From assembly GCA_947460825.1 (NCBI GenBank), contig CANHHA010000032.1, positions 1-32,783 on the forward strand: a stretch of 32,783 nucleotides of DNA, read 5' to 3'. Shown here piece after piece: positions 7,494 through 15,672 of the stretch (positions are counted from its first letter, which is position 1; each line of letters begins with the position of its first letter). The stretch is from Flavobacteriales bacterium (GTDB lineage Bacteria > Bacteroidota > Bacteroidia > Flavobacteriales_D > Crocinitomicaceae). Made by a program: the position numbers and the translations under genes. The notes beneath the pieces are model-generated. The model had not been told where the DNA came from, did no database searches, and saw only the letters and a list, made by a program, of their open reading frames with translations.

Positions 7494-8874
7494 GAATTTC
7501 TTGAATTGCTGTGTTGTCAAACGTGATTTCATTTGACCCATATTCGTTGGGACTTCCTGTGGCCGAAGGTTGGAACATGTGATTTAATCCATCAAGCGTT
7601 TTGATTTCTTTGATTTTTCCAGCACTCGGATTGCAATAGCTAGCAATAGCCTCCATATTCATTTTAGCAGGAACCTGTAAATCTGTTGTGCCATTTAACG
7701 CAAGGTAATGACAGTTGATTTTCTTCAAATCAAACATGGGGTTGTAATTTAAAAAATAGAGCATCCATGGATTTACATAGGCATCTAGATTTAGTTTTAT
7801 CCATTCTTCTTGCTCCTCCTTGCTACTTTTCCTTAGCTCTTTATTTTTTCCTTTTTTAATAAACTGTTTGAGAAAATCAGTTGCATTTTTTCTTACTTGA
7901 TCAATCGAATCCAAGGTAAGTAGTGGGTAGAATTCTAACGAAAATGATTTTAATTCGTTAAGCTCATTCTCCGTGGCACCAATCGATTTTGCTACTAATA
8001 GTTGTTGTTCTGTTAAAAGCGTTGAGCCCAGTACGCCAGGTCCAGCCAAGGAAATTACGCCATATACTTCCGAATGTTTGGCGGCCACCATATTCGCAAT
8101 CATTCCCCCCTCGCTATGTCCCATAAGAATGATTCTTTGGGTATCTATGTAAGGAAGTGTTTTTACAAACGCGATTGCTGCCTCGATGTCTGTTGCAAAA
8201 TCCACGGAGGTTGCCCCGTTAAAAACCCCCTCAGATTTACCGGTACCTCGGTCGTCCATGCGCAATACCCCATAGCCAGATAGGGTTAAACGATCGGCTA
8301 AAACAAGGAATGGACGATGTCCAAGGATCTCTTCGTTTCGGTCCTGTGGACCACTTCCTGTAATTAAAACAACACAGGGAGTCTTGATCAACTTGTCTTG
8401 TTCTGGATGAGTCAGCGTACCCCTTAAATTAAAATCGCCTGTTGGGTTATATATGGTTACTTCATCTTGTAAATAGGGGATTGGTTCTTTAGGGTCTTGC
8501 AGTTTTTTTGTTTCTAGCTGTGGAATTTCTTGTTGATTAAACCAGAGTTCGGCGTTGATCATGCCTTGTTTGAAATTACCACGGATAACCATGGAATCGT
8601 TCAATTCTCCTTCATAGGAGGCTTGTAATTTGTTTATAGTAAATCGTAGTTTATTACCATTTACACTAACTGTAGACATCTGAATATCATTCGCCTTTTG
8701 TTTTGGACTGTCTAAGGTTCCTTTCCAAATTCCGGCGCTATCGGTAAGGTGCAATACCAGGGGGAGTTTTTGACCCATTACATCTAAGGTGCCATACCAA
8801 TTACCGGAGAATGATTGGCCAAAAAGAACAGCACTGCAAATTCCAAAAAGAACGAATAACTTATAACGCATCAT
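7465..8874 (-). CDS. Exported alpha/beta hydrolase with N-terminal beta domain
   Basis: 469-aa predicted exported hydrolase. Signal peptide at about 1-20 (hydrophobic core then FGQ), without a lipobox cysteine. Residues 22-115 form a beta-rich N-terminal domain (SGNWYGTLDV...), often found before this hydrolase type in Bacteroidota. The hydrolase fold starts near 138: oxyanion-region ITGSGPQDRNE (171-181), nucleophile Ser254 in GHSEGG, Asp398 in LNGTTDLQVP and His432 in GLNHMFQ give a full Ser-Asp-His triad. Likely an esterase or peptidase; substrate unknown. The start overlaps the thioesterase gene by 14 bases, so the two form an operon. ATGATG gives two possible adjacent starts. Confidence 0.87.
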   Translation of the reverse strand: MMRYKLFVLFGICSAVLFGQSFSGNWYGTLDVMGQKLPLVLHLTDSAGIWKGTLDSPKQKANDIQMSTVSVNGNKLRFTINKLQASYEGELNDSMVIRGNFKQGMINAELWFNQQEIPQLETKKLQDPKEPIPYLQDEVTIYNPTGDFNLRGTLTHPEQDKLIKTPCVVLITGSGPQDRNEEILGHRPFLVLADRLTLSGYGVLRMDDRGTGKSEGVFNGATSVDFATDIEAAIAFVKTLPYIDTQRIILMGHSEGGMIANMVAAKHSEVYGVISLAGPGVLGSTLLTEQQLLVAKSIGATENELNELKSFSLEFYPLLTLDSIDQVRKNATDFLKQFIKKGKNKELRKSSKEEQEEWIKLNLDAYVNPWMLYFLNYNPMFDLKKINCHYLALNGTTDLQVPAKMNMEAIASYCNPSAGKIKEIKTLDGLNHMFQPSATGSPNEYGSNEITFDNTAIQEILNFLDRITQ

Positions 8875-9382
8875 CTAAAAAGAGTTTTTTGATTTCAACT
8901 GCTTCGGAAGGTTTCATTTTTCCGGCTAGGATTAAATTCAATTCTCTCCGTCGCATTGCCCCATGAAATCGTTCAATTTCTTCTTCGGTTTCCGGGCTTA
9001 GTTCAGGCACTTGAATCGGTCCGCCATTTTGATCAACCGCAACAAAGGTATAAATGGCTTGATTGCATTTCTCTCGTACACCGGTCACAGGGTCTTCCAC
9101 AAAAACATCCACAAAAACTTCCATGCTGCTGCTAAACGCACGTGATACTTTTGCTTCAAGCGTAACAATAGAAGATTCAGGAATGGGTCGCTTGAACGAA
9201 ACATTATTTACAGAAGCGGTTACCACAACACGTTTGCAATGGCGATGTGCAGAAACACTTGCAATTACATCCATCCAGGCTAATAACTGTCCACCAAATA
9301 AATTCCCCAAGGGGTTTGTGTCATTTGGAAGTACAACATACGTCGTTATTGAAATTGATTCTTTGGCGGTTTTTGATTTCAT
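8861..9382 (-). CDS. Acyl-CoA thioesterase (hotdog fold)
   Basis: 173-aa hotdog-fold thioesterase of the YciA/BFIT type, hydrolysing acyl-CoA to free acid and CoA. The active-site segment DTNPLGNLFGGQLLAWMD (21-38) contains the conserved Asn23, the GG turn and catalytic Asp38; the SFKRPIP strand (62-68) is also typical. Length suits the family. First gene of a two-gene operon with the exported hydrolase (14-base overlap). Its ATG lies 4 bases after a near-consensus -7 box, so the mRNA may be leaderless. Confidence 0.9.
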   Translation of the reverse strand: MKSKTAKESISITTYVVLPNDTNPLGNLFGGQLLAWMDVIASVSAHRHCKRVVVTASVNNVSFKRPIPESSIVTLEAKVSRAFSSSMEVFVDVFVEDPVTGVREKCNQAIYTFVAVDQNGGPIQVPELSPETEEEIERFHGAMRRRELNLILAGKMKPSEAVEIKKLFLDDAL

Positions 9383-9386
9383 AAGG

Positions 9387-9394
9387 TAAAGATA
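9387..9394 (-). promoter_or_regulatory. Putative -7 box of the thioesterase operon
   Basis: On the minus strand TATCTTTA, one mismatch to TAnnTTTG, ending 4 bases before the ATG at 9382. No clear -33 TTG was found. The placement matches that of apt, uvrC and the DUF2851 gene in this window. Confidence 0.4.
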
Positions 9395-9423
9395 GTTAAA
9401 TGAACTTTAACACCCCTTTTGCG

Positions 9424-9454
9424 TTTGAATAGAAAGATAAAAATTGTATTTTAG
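9424..9454 (+). promoter_or_regulatory. Promoter of the M43 metalloprotease gene
   Basis: TTTG at 9424-9427, 19 bases of spacing, then TATTTTAG at 9447-9454, one mismatch to TAnnTTTG. The ATG is at 9473, leaving a leader of about 14 bases. The 90-base intergenic region also holds the divergent thioesterase promoter. Confidence 0.55.
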
Positions 9455-9472
9455 CACCGAAAAAACAGAAAC

Positions 9473-11635
9473 ATGAAGCATCTTCTCACTCTATTTGTTG
9501 CGTTCTTTGTATTAAGCATAAGCGCTCAAGTTCAACCAAAAAACACCTTTGACCCAAGCAATGCCAGAGAAGGTGAAGCGGTAGAATATTGTCATCAACA
9601 CAAAAAGATGGCAGCCTTAATGCAGAATCCGGAATATCAGTATCATCGCATGATGGATTCCTTAGAGGAGTTTCAGCTTGCTAAAAAGCCAATTCAAAAG
9701 GGTACAGTGTATAAAATACCTGTTGTGTTTCACGTATTGCATAACAATGGGGTAGAGAATATTTCGGACGAACAAATTTTCGATTGCTTGGATTTAATGA
9801 ATCGTGATTATCGCTTGTTAAATCAAGACGCGAACAACGTTCATGCAGAATTTCAAGGAATGCCAGCAGACATCGAGGTTGAATTTTTACTCGCTACCAA
9901 AGCACCGAACGGGCAGTGTTTTAAGGGAATTACTCGAACCCTCTCTCCTATGAGTTATGATGGTGCTGATGGGGGTAATCAAGTTGATGCCATCATTGCT
10001 GGAAACGATGTGTTTAATGGCGCCTGGCCAGGAAATAAATATCTAAATGTTTTTATTTGCGGAGATATAGGCGGTGCCGCGGGGTATACAACAAAACCTT
10101 CCGGTTGGTCAGCTACGCAAATGACCAATGGTATCTGGGTGCTTCATGATTATGTGGGTTCAATAGGTACCAGTTCTGTCGGTTCAAGCCGCACCCTGAC
10201 CCACGAGGTAGGTCATTGGTTGAATTTGGATCATACCTGGGGACCTAACAATAATCCAGGTACGGCTTCAAGTTGTTCTACAGATGACAACGTACAAGAC
10301 ACGCCCAATTGTATTGGAGTACAGGCGTGTATTATGAGCTCAAATACCTGTAATTCAGATAACGCTTATTGGGGGTTTGATATCCGTGACAATGTGGAAA
10401 ACTATATGGATTATTCATATTGTTCTAAAATGTTTACTCAAGGACAAAAAACACGCATGAGAACTGCGCTACAAAGCAACAATACAGGAAGAGCGAATGT
10501 GATTTCTGCTGCGAATTTAGTAGCGGTTGGTGCGGGAGCTGCCCCTTATTTGTGTAAAGCTGACTTTATTTCAACACGAACTACTATTTGTGTTGGCGAC
10601 ACGCTTCAATTTACTGATGAATCATATAACCTGGTTAACGGCTGGAATTGGGCATTTTCCGGAGGAACACCAGCTACTTCAACGTCGCAAAACCCAATAG
10701 TTGTTTACAACACACCGGGTGTATATAACGTTTCGCTTACTGCTTCAGACGGTGGAACCACCGATGCTGAATTAAAAAATAATTTTATTCGTGTATTGCC
10801 TGCTCCGGCTACCATTCCATTTTGGGAAGGATTCGAGTCATATGCTTCCTTGAATAACCTAATCAACTGGGAAGTGATTAATCAAGAGAATAACAATGCG
10901 TTTAACATCGAAAATACTACCGGTTACTCAGGAAACCAATGTGCGAAATTGGTAAATTTCGGTCAAGCGCCGTCGAATATAGATGAACTAATTAGCTCGC
11001 CTATCGATTTGTCAGTAGTACCAGCGAACGGAACGGTTACCTTAAGTTTTCGTTACTCGTACAGAAAAAAACTTGCTGCGGATTACGAATACCTCAAAGT
11101 ATTTATCACAGGCGACTGTGGGGAGAGTTGGGTGCAGCGAAAAACCTTAGGCGGCTCGCAACTAGGTTCTATTGCCTTAGCAACTTCATGGAAACCAAGC
11201 AGTCAAGCGGACTGGGCTACGGTACATATGACCAATGTAACCAGTAACTATTTCGAGCAAAACTTCCGTGTGAAATTTCGCTTTGAAGGGGAAGGTGGAA
11301 ACAACTTTTATTTAGACGATATTAATTTATATGGTGGTTCTCCTTCAAATACCATTGTATTGGGTGTAAATGAAGATCAAAACTTAAACAACATCACCTT
11401 GTATCCTAATCCGGTTCAAGATGAATTGTCTGTAGAATATACTGCCACGTCGGCTTCTGAACTAACCGTGAGTATCGTAGATATGGCAGGAAAACACCTA
11501 CAAGCACATCGTATACAGTCTAATTCGGGTCAGAATATTATCATGATGGACACGAAAGAATTGGCTGCTGGGAAATATATGCTATTGTTGCAAGGAAATA
11601 GCGGAAAGACGACCCTTCCATTTATTAAGCACTAA
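9473..11635 (+). CDS. Secreted M43 (cytophagalysin-type) metalloprotease with PKD domain and T9SS sorting signal
   Basis: 720-aa exported zinc protease. Signal peptide 1-18 (ends SISA). The catalytic domain spans about 75-345: zinc motif HEVGHWLNLDH (His244, Glu245, His248, His254), where Asn251 replaces the usual Gly of HExxHxxGxxH, and a Met-turn ENYMDYS with Met312. Many cysteines in this domain fit disulfides. A PKD-like domain follows at about 360-443, then a beta-sandwich (about 447-622) ending NNFYLDDINLYG, as in MAM/choice-of-anchor modules. The last 80 residues are a type A T9SS sorting domain starting with LYPNP (643-647) and ending KYMLLLQGNSGKTTLPFIKH. Likely a secreted or surface protease for protein degradation. 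The stop codon overlaps the convergent uvrC stop. Confidence 0.92.
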   Translation: MKHLLTLFVAFFVLSISAQVQPKNTFDPSNAREGEAVEYCHQHKKMAALMQNPEYQYHRMMDSLEEFQLAKKPIQKGTVYKIPVVFHVLHNNGVENISDEQIFDCLDLMNRDYRLLNQDANNVHAEFQGMPADIEVEFLLATKAPNGQCFKGITRTLSPMSYDGADGGNQVDAIIAGNDVFNGAWPGNKYLNVFICGDIGGAAGYTTKPSGWSATQMTNGIWVLHDYVGSIGTSSVGSSRTLTHEVGHWLNLDHTWGPNNNPGTASSCSTDDNVQDTPNCIGVQACIMSSNTCNSDNAYWGFDIRDNVENYMDYSYCSKMFTQGQKTRMRTALQSNNTGRANVISAANLVAVGAGAAPYLCKADFISTRTTICVGDTLQFTDESYNLVNGWNWAFSGGTPATSTSQNPIVVYNTPGVYNVSLTASDGGTTDAELKNNFIRVLPAPATIPFWEGFESYASLNNLINWEVINQENNNAFNIENTTGYSGNQCAKLVNFGQAPSNIDELISSPIDLSVVPANGTVTLSFRYSYRKKLAADYEYLKVFITGDCGESWVQRKTLGGSQLGSIALATSWKPSSQADWATVHMTNVTSNYFEQNFRVKFRFEGEGGNNFYLDDINLYGGSPSNTIVLGVNEDQNLNNITLYPNPVQDELSVEYTATSASELTVSIVDMAGKHLQAHRIQSNSGQNIIMMDTKELAAGKYMLLLQGNSGKTTLPFIKH

Positions 11636-13416
11636 TCCTTAAGGTAGGACCTTAGTTTATTTGCTAAGGGTTTTCCTAGTTTAAGGTCTTGTTCTTCAAG
11701 GCTGGCCTTTTTAAATTGTTTCAAGCTTGCAAAATGCGCTTGTACTTTTTGACGAGATTTATCTCCAATTCCAGGAATTTCATTGAATTCAGACACTAAA
11801 AAGGAGTTACTCCGTTTATTTCGGTGATGTGTTATTCCGAATCGATGTGCTTCATTACGGATATGTTGCAGCAATAGTAGCCCAGGGTTGTTTCGGTCTA
11901 AAAGGATTGGATATGTATCCCCAGGGAAAAACACTTCTTCAAGTTTTTTGGCTAAGCCAATTACAGGAATTTTACCCCTTAGATTCAATGATTCCAGCGC
12001 CTCTAATGCGGCAGAGAGCTGTCCTTTCCCACCGTCAATTACAATCAAATCGGGTAAGCTTCGGTCTTCTTCCAACATGCGTTTATATCGCCGATGAACG
12101 ATTTCTTTCATGGAAGCAAAGTCATCCGCACCCACCACCGTTTTTATATTAAAATGCCGGTAATCAGAAGCGGAGGGCAAGCCATTCTTAAACACTACGC
12201 ATGCAGCAACGGCATTGGTTCCTTGAAAATTAGAATTATCGAAACACTCGATATGAATGGGTGGAGAGGATAAGCGCAACCCTAGTTGTAACTGAGCAAT
12301 GCGTTCACGAACATTAACCACATTTTTGGGTGCCTCTGTTTGATTGGTCCGATGTTTTATGTTTTTTAATGAGAACGTTACCAGCTCCATTTTTTCACCG
12401 CGAATGGGTTTGCTAAAATGAAATCCCGGTAGGTCATTAGTGATATCGATATTACTTATAATTTCATGTTCTTGGCTATTGAATCCCATGTGAAGCTGAT
12501 GCCAAATGATTTTAGCTAGGTCATCCAGGGTTTCATTGATTGGGAGATTTACATGATCGGAAACGGCGAAATCTACACGCCCTTCTCGAACCCATAGGTA
12601 ATTGTAATAAACTAAGTTGGCCTCTTGTGACAAGGTTAATACATCACAGTTTATTTTCGGATTATTTACCATCACGGATTTCGCGTGGTATCCTTCAAGG
12701 GCTTCCAGTTTTGTTTTCACTACCTGTGCTTGTTCAAACGCCAGGGTACTTACGTGTTCACTCATTTGTCGCTTAAGCCCTTGAATCAAGGCAAAGGTCT
12801 TACCCTTAAGGAGTAAGCGGATTTCTGCGATATACCCCTCGTAAAGCTCATTAAGCGCAGCATTAATGCACGGACCATCACAGCGTTTCAAATGATATTC
12901 TAAACAGACTTTGTATTGTTTACGTTCGATGGCTTGCTGAGATAAATCTAACGAACAGGTTCGAATCGGATACAAATCGTGGATAATATCCAAAAGCTGC
13001 TTATGAATTCTGCCTTTTGGATAAGGCCCAAAGTATTCATCTTTATTAACATAACGTGTTCGTGTGATAAACACCCGTGGGAAGGGTTCCTTTTTTAGGC
13101 AAATCCAAGGATAGGTTTTGTCATCCTTTAATAGAATGTTATACCGCGGTTTATTCTCTTTGATGAGGTTGTTTTCGAGCAACAAGGCATCCATTTCTGA
13201 GTCAACCAGGATCAGTTCAATGGAATGAATTTGCCTTACAAGAATTCTTGTTTTGGCATCCTCATGTGTTTTGTTGAAATAACTAGAAACCCTTTTTTTT
13301 AGGTGTTTGGCTTTGCCGACGTATAGTAATTTTCCGTGCGCATCATAGTATTTATAGACCCCTGGGGAATCGGGTAGGAGCGCAAGAAATCCTGGATGAG
13401 TAACTTCGATCCTCAT
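11632..13416 (-). CDS. uvrC: Excinuclease ABC subunit C
   Basis: Nucleotide excision repair endonuclease that makes the two incisions around a lesion bound by UvrA/UvrB. Full length at 594 aa. Order: GIY-YIG nuclease (GVYKYYD at 19-25, LYVGKAKHLKKRV at 31-43), a four-cysteine-type stretch (CSLDLSQQ...CLEYHLKRCDGPC), UVR motif near 200-235, RNase H-like nuclease domain (CFDNSN and ASMKEIVHRRYKR) and a C-terminal helix-hairpin-helix (EIPGIGDKSRQKVQAHF). I chose ATG at 13416; an in-frame TTG at 13429-13431 would overlap the -7 box and the terminator tail. It shares 4 bases of stop codon (CTAA) with the convergent M43 gene. Confidence 0.95.
   Translation of the reverse strand: MRIEVTHPGFLALLPDSPGVYKYYDAHGKLLYVGKAKHLKKRVSSYFNKTHEDAKTRILVRQIHSIELILVDSEMDALLLENNLIKENKPRYNILLKDDKTYPWICLKKEPFPRVFITRTRYVNKDEYFGPYPKGRIHKQLLDIIHDLYPIRTCSLDLSQQAIERKQYKVCLEYHLKRCDGPCINAALNELYEGYIAEIRLLLKGKTFALIQGLKRQMSEHVSTLAFEQAQVVKTKLEALEGYHAKSVMVNNPKINCDVLTLSQEANLVYYNYLWVREGRVDFAVSDHVNLPINETLDDLAKIIWHQLHMGFNSQEHEIISNIDITNDLPGFHFSKPIRGEKMELVTFSLKNIKHRTNQTEAPKNVVNVRERIAQLQLGLRLSSPPIHIECFDNSNFQGTNAVAACVVFKNGLPSASDYRHFNIKTVVGADDFASMKEIVHRRYKRMLEEDRSLPDLIVIDGGKGQLSAALEALESLNLRGKIPVIGLAKKLEEVFFPGDTYPILLDRNNPGLLLLQHIRNEAHRFGITHHRNKRSNSFLVSEFNEIPGIGDKSRQKVQAHFASLKQFKKASLEEQDLKLGKPLANKLRSYLKD
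11640..11660 (+). terminator. Weak possible terminator after the M43 gene, inside the uvrC 3' end
   Basis: Stem TAAGGT / ACCTTA (11640-11645 and 11649-11654) with a 3-base loop, then a T-rich stretch GTTTATTT on the plus strand. Short and A/T-rich, so only tentative; it lies within the coding 3' end of uvrC. Confidence 0.3.
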
Positions 13417-13420
13417 ACTG

Positions 13421-13428
13421 CGAAAGTA
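13421..13428 (-). promoter_or_regulatory. Putative -7 box of uvrC
   Basis: Minus-strand TACTTTCG, one mismatch to TAnnTTTG, ending 4 bases before the chosen ATG. The expected -33 region falls in the upstream gene's terminator hairpin and has no TTG, so strength is uncertain. Confidence 0.4.
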
Positions 13429-13429
13429 C

Positions 13430-13457
13430 AAAAAAAAGCCCCGGATTCCGGGGCTTT
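13430..13457 (-). terminator. Intrinsic terminator of the S1 protease gene
   Basis: Near-perfect palindrome AAAGCCCCGGA / TCCGGGGCTTT (13435-13457) and, on the minus strand, an 8-base T-tract (13437-13430). It lies 19 bases after the protease stop codon and its T-tract abuts the uvrC -7 box. Confidence 0.93.
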
Positions 13458-13476
13458 AACTACTTGAAGCGCTTAC

Positions 13477-15615
13477 TTATTGTTTGATTACTTGTTTCGT
13501 AATCGTTCCTTGATTCGTTGAAATGACCACATGGTAAATTCCTTTTGCTAGGTTACTGAGTTCTAATTCAGCCACGGATCCATTAAGATGTGAAAGCTGA
13601 CGAACAATTTTTCCTGTGATATCAAGCACATCAATTTGATTCGTTTCTTTAGCTAACTCGCCCAATGCAATCGTTATGTTATTTTCTGTTGGATTCGGAT
13701 AAATAGAAACCAAGTCCGCGTTTAGTCCCTGAAGTCCTGCCGCAGCCGTAATATTTACGGTATAATCCTCTGTTTCACCGAAGGTAGAAACAACACATGG
13801 GTCAATTGCCCCATCTTGAGAAAAAGAAATACGAACTCGCATGTTCAGCGCACCGGTAGTTGCAGACATTGGAACGGTAAAATTAAATACGTTACTCCAT
13901 CCCGCACCAACCAATACGTATCCAACTTGCTCGCCGACATCACTGAAATCCATATCATTATTGTAATCAATCCAAATAGCAATCTCGTCGTTCGGATATG
14001 CACCAGGATTTGCTTGGCCAATGACTCCAGGGGTAATTGTTGCAGAATATGCGGTTCCTTTAGCAAGGGTTGTAGAAATATTCCCGTAATCGATATATCC
14101 ACCAGCCGTGCAGGAACTCGTATTGTTTATGGTATTCAATTGCACCCCTCCAATATACTCATCGCAAGCATTTGAAATCGATGGTATGCACAGCGTACCC
14201 CCAGCAGAACAAGGGTTTGCTGAACCATTTTGTGTTAATGCACCCGTATTAGCCGGATCCAAGAACGGCTTTAAACGACGGTTGTTCGTTGACCCGTTGG
14301 AAATCCAGTGGTAGGACATTTTACCGTAATAGTCCGGTTGGTTGGTTGCATTGCAATAAGAACCTCCTCCCGTGAGGGTACCAACAATGCGTCCTGCAGA
14401 ATTATTAAATAAAGGCGAACCCGAGGAACCACCTTCCGTTACTCCGTAACCGTTAGCATTGGAGGACCAAGTGAGCCTCCAGTGGGATTGTAAACCGTTT
14501 CCGTTCCAAGCAGAGGTCACGGTATTTCCATTGAAGGTAGATATTTTTTTTATGTCCCCGGCAGGGTGATGAATTCCTGTTCCGCCGCTAGTTGCCGTAT
14601 TATTTGCATCCCATCCGTTCCAATAGGCGTTAAAGTTGGCAGATTTTAAGGTTGTAACCGTAGTTGCTTGATTTGCTGCTGTACCTAATTGCACCAACAA
14701 AAAGTCAGAACCTGTCGCTCCTCCTCCATCACCAGAATCGGAAAGTTTCACACACCCATTGATGAAATAGTCATCTAAGGTTCCTGCAGTATTTGGATTG
14801 TTGCAGTTTGGTGATTCGTAGCGAAAGTAAAATTTCCATTGATTGAAATCTCCCGCAGAACAATTCACCCCGCAATGTAATGCGGTTAAAAATAAGGGTT
14901 TACAATCGTTGGCTAAATTGTTTACCAATGAACCTGAACACCACCCAGCTTGGTTCCCTTCAACCACATAGATTCGAGCAACACCGCGTTTTTCATCTTG
15001 CCAGTTATCACCAATCGGAGTACAATTTACGTTTACCTCGCACGCTTCAGATTCATTGATTTTTTCTTCCGTACTTGTTCCTGTAGCGCGATAGTTGTAC
15101 ATCATACGGTCAATGAATAATTCGGATGGAGTTACATGCGCTGGTTCGGTCAAAATAAGAACCATTTCATCTCCAGTACATAACGCCGCATCGTACATAA
15201 AGTGTTCTTCTACATCTTTTTGGGTTAATACAGGATGTAGTAAAGCCCCTTGATTATTTTTAATTTCTAGGGTTGTTGCACCATAGATTTTAAAGGTTTG
15301 AAATAAGAAACTTAAGGCCTCTGCACCTTCGGCATGGATGCGCAATTTCCATTGACGGTCTCCATTCGCTAGGGTAGTCCAAATCCCCGCGTTTTGTGGC
15401 GAAAGATTAACCGTTCGAGCCACACCAATTCGATAAAGAAGACCTTGTTTATCACGTAAAATATCTTCTTGTTGTAATTGCATTAAATTAGGCCCAGCAA
15501 CTTGTATGGTTGGTACTTCTTTACCAAACATTTGTTTTGAAAACACATGAACCTGTGCTTGAATTGAGACCGTTAGCACAAAAGCGTTAATGAATCCGAG
15601 TAAAAGTTTTTTCAT
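13477..15615 (-). CDS. Secreted lysyl-endopeptidase-like S1 serine protease with GEVED domain and T9SS sorting signal
   Basis: 712-aa exported trypsin-fold protease. Start taken as the ATG at 15615, giving signal peptide MKKLLLGFINAFVLTVSIQA; a longer in-frame form would place 19 residues before it. Catalytic residues by motif: His247 in FLTALHCG, Asp304 in GSDFLLVQL and Ser398 in GGSSGSPL. The cysteine-rich context (WCSGSLV, TALHCGVNC) resembles Achromobacter/Lysobacter lysyl endopeptidases, although Lys specificity is not proven. After it, about 484-625 is a GEVED-type beta domain (IWIDYNNDMDFSD, then FGETEDYTV). The end is a type A T9SS sorting domain with IYPNPTENN and a final KQVIKQ. Divergent from the OmpR-type regulator across 56 bases. 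It has a strong terminator. Confidence 0.92.
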   Translation of the reverse strand: MKKLLLGFINAFVLTVSIQAQVHVFSKQMFGKEVPTIQVAGPNLMQLQQEDILRDKQGLLYRIGVARTVNLSPQNAGIWTTLANGDRQWKLRIHAEGAEALSFLFQTFKIYGATTLEIKNNQGALLHPVLTQKDVEEHFMYDAALCTGDEMVLILTEPAHVTPSELFIDRMMYNYRATGTSTEEKINESEACEVNVNCTPIGDNWQDEKRGVARIYVVEGNQAGWCSGSLVNNLANDCKPLFLTALHCGVNCSAGDFNQWKFYFRYESPNCNNPNTAGTLDDYFINGCVKLSDSGDGGGATGSDFLLVQLGTAANQATTVTTLKSANFNAYWNGWDANNTATSGGTGIHHPAGDIKKISTFNGNTVTSAWNGNGLQSHWRLTWSSNANGYGVTEGGSSGSPLFNNSAGRIVGTLTGGGSYCNATNQPDYYGKMSYHWISNGSTNNRRLKPFLDPANTGALTQNGSANPCSAGGTLCIPSISNACDEYIGGVQLNTINNTSSCTAGGYIDYGNISTTLAKGTAYSATITPGVIGQANPGAYPNDEIAIWIDYNNDMDFSDVGEQVGYVLVGAGWSNVFNFTVPMSATTGALNMRVRISFSQDGAIDPCVVSTFGETEDYTVNITAAAGLQGLNADLVSIYPNPTENNITIALGELAKETNQIDVLDITGKIVRQLSHLNGSVAELELSNLAKGIYHVVISTNQGTITKQVIKQ

Positions 15616-15644
15616 AGAGAAAGGATTTTGTTTAATTTCACTCA

Positions 15645-15672
15645 CAAATATACAATTTTTAATATTCAACAA
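15645..15672 (-). promoter_or_regulatory. Promoter of the S1 protease gene
   Basis: Minus-strand TATATTTG (15652-15645), an exact TAnnTTTG match, with TTGTTG upstream (15672-15667); TTG at 15672-15670 gives 17-base spacing. The -33 element overlaps the ATG of the divergent response regulator. The protease ATG lies 29 bases after the -7 box. Confidence 0.6.

Noticed and set aside
13417..13431. TTG start adding five residues to UvrC
   Set aside because: The extension overlaps the -7 box and touches the upstream terminator T-tract; the ATG at 13416 gives a normal UvrC N-terminus.
13816..14175. Plus-strand open frame of 119 codons opposite the S1 protease gene
   Set aside because: It lies fully antisense to the well-supported protease domains, has no family motif, promoter or initiation context, and its composition fits a shadow frame.
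15628..15658. TTG (15628-15630) plus TACAATTT (15651-15658) as plus-strand promoter for the response regulator
   Set aside because: Spacing is acceptable, but the -7 candidate has two mismatches to TAnnTTTG, too weak to list as a feature.
15616..15672. Longer form of the S1 protease starting at 15672
   Set aside because: It would place 19 polar residues before a textbook signal peptide and run through the promoter; the ATG at 15615 is better.
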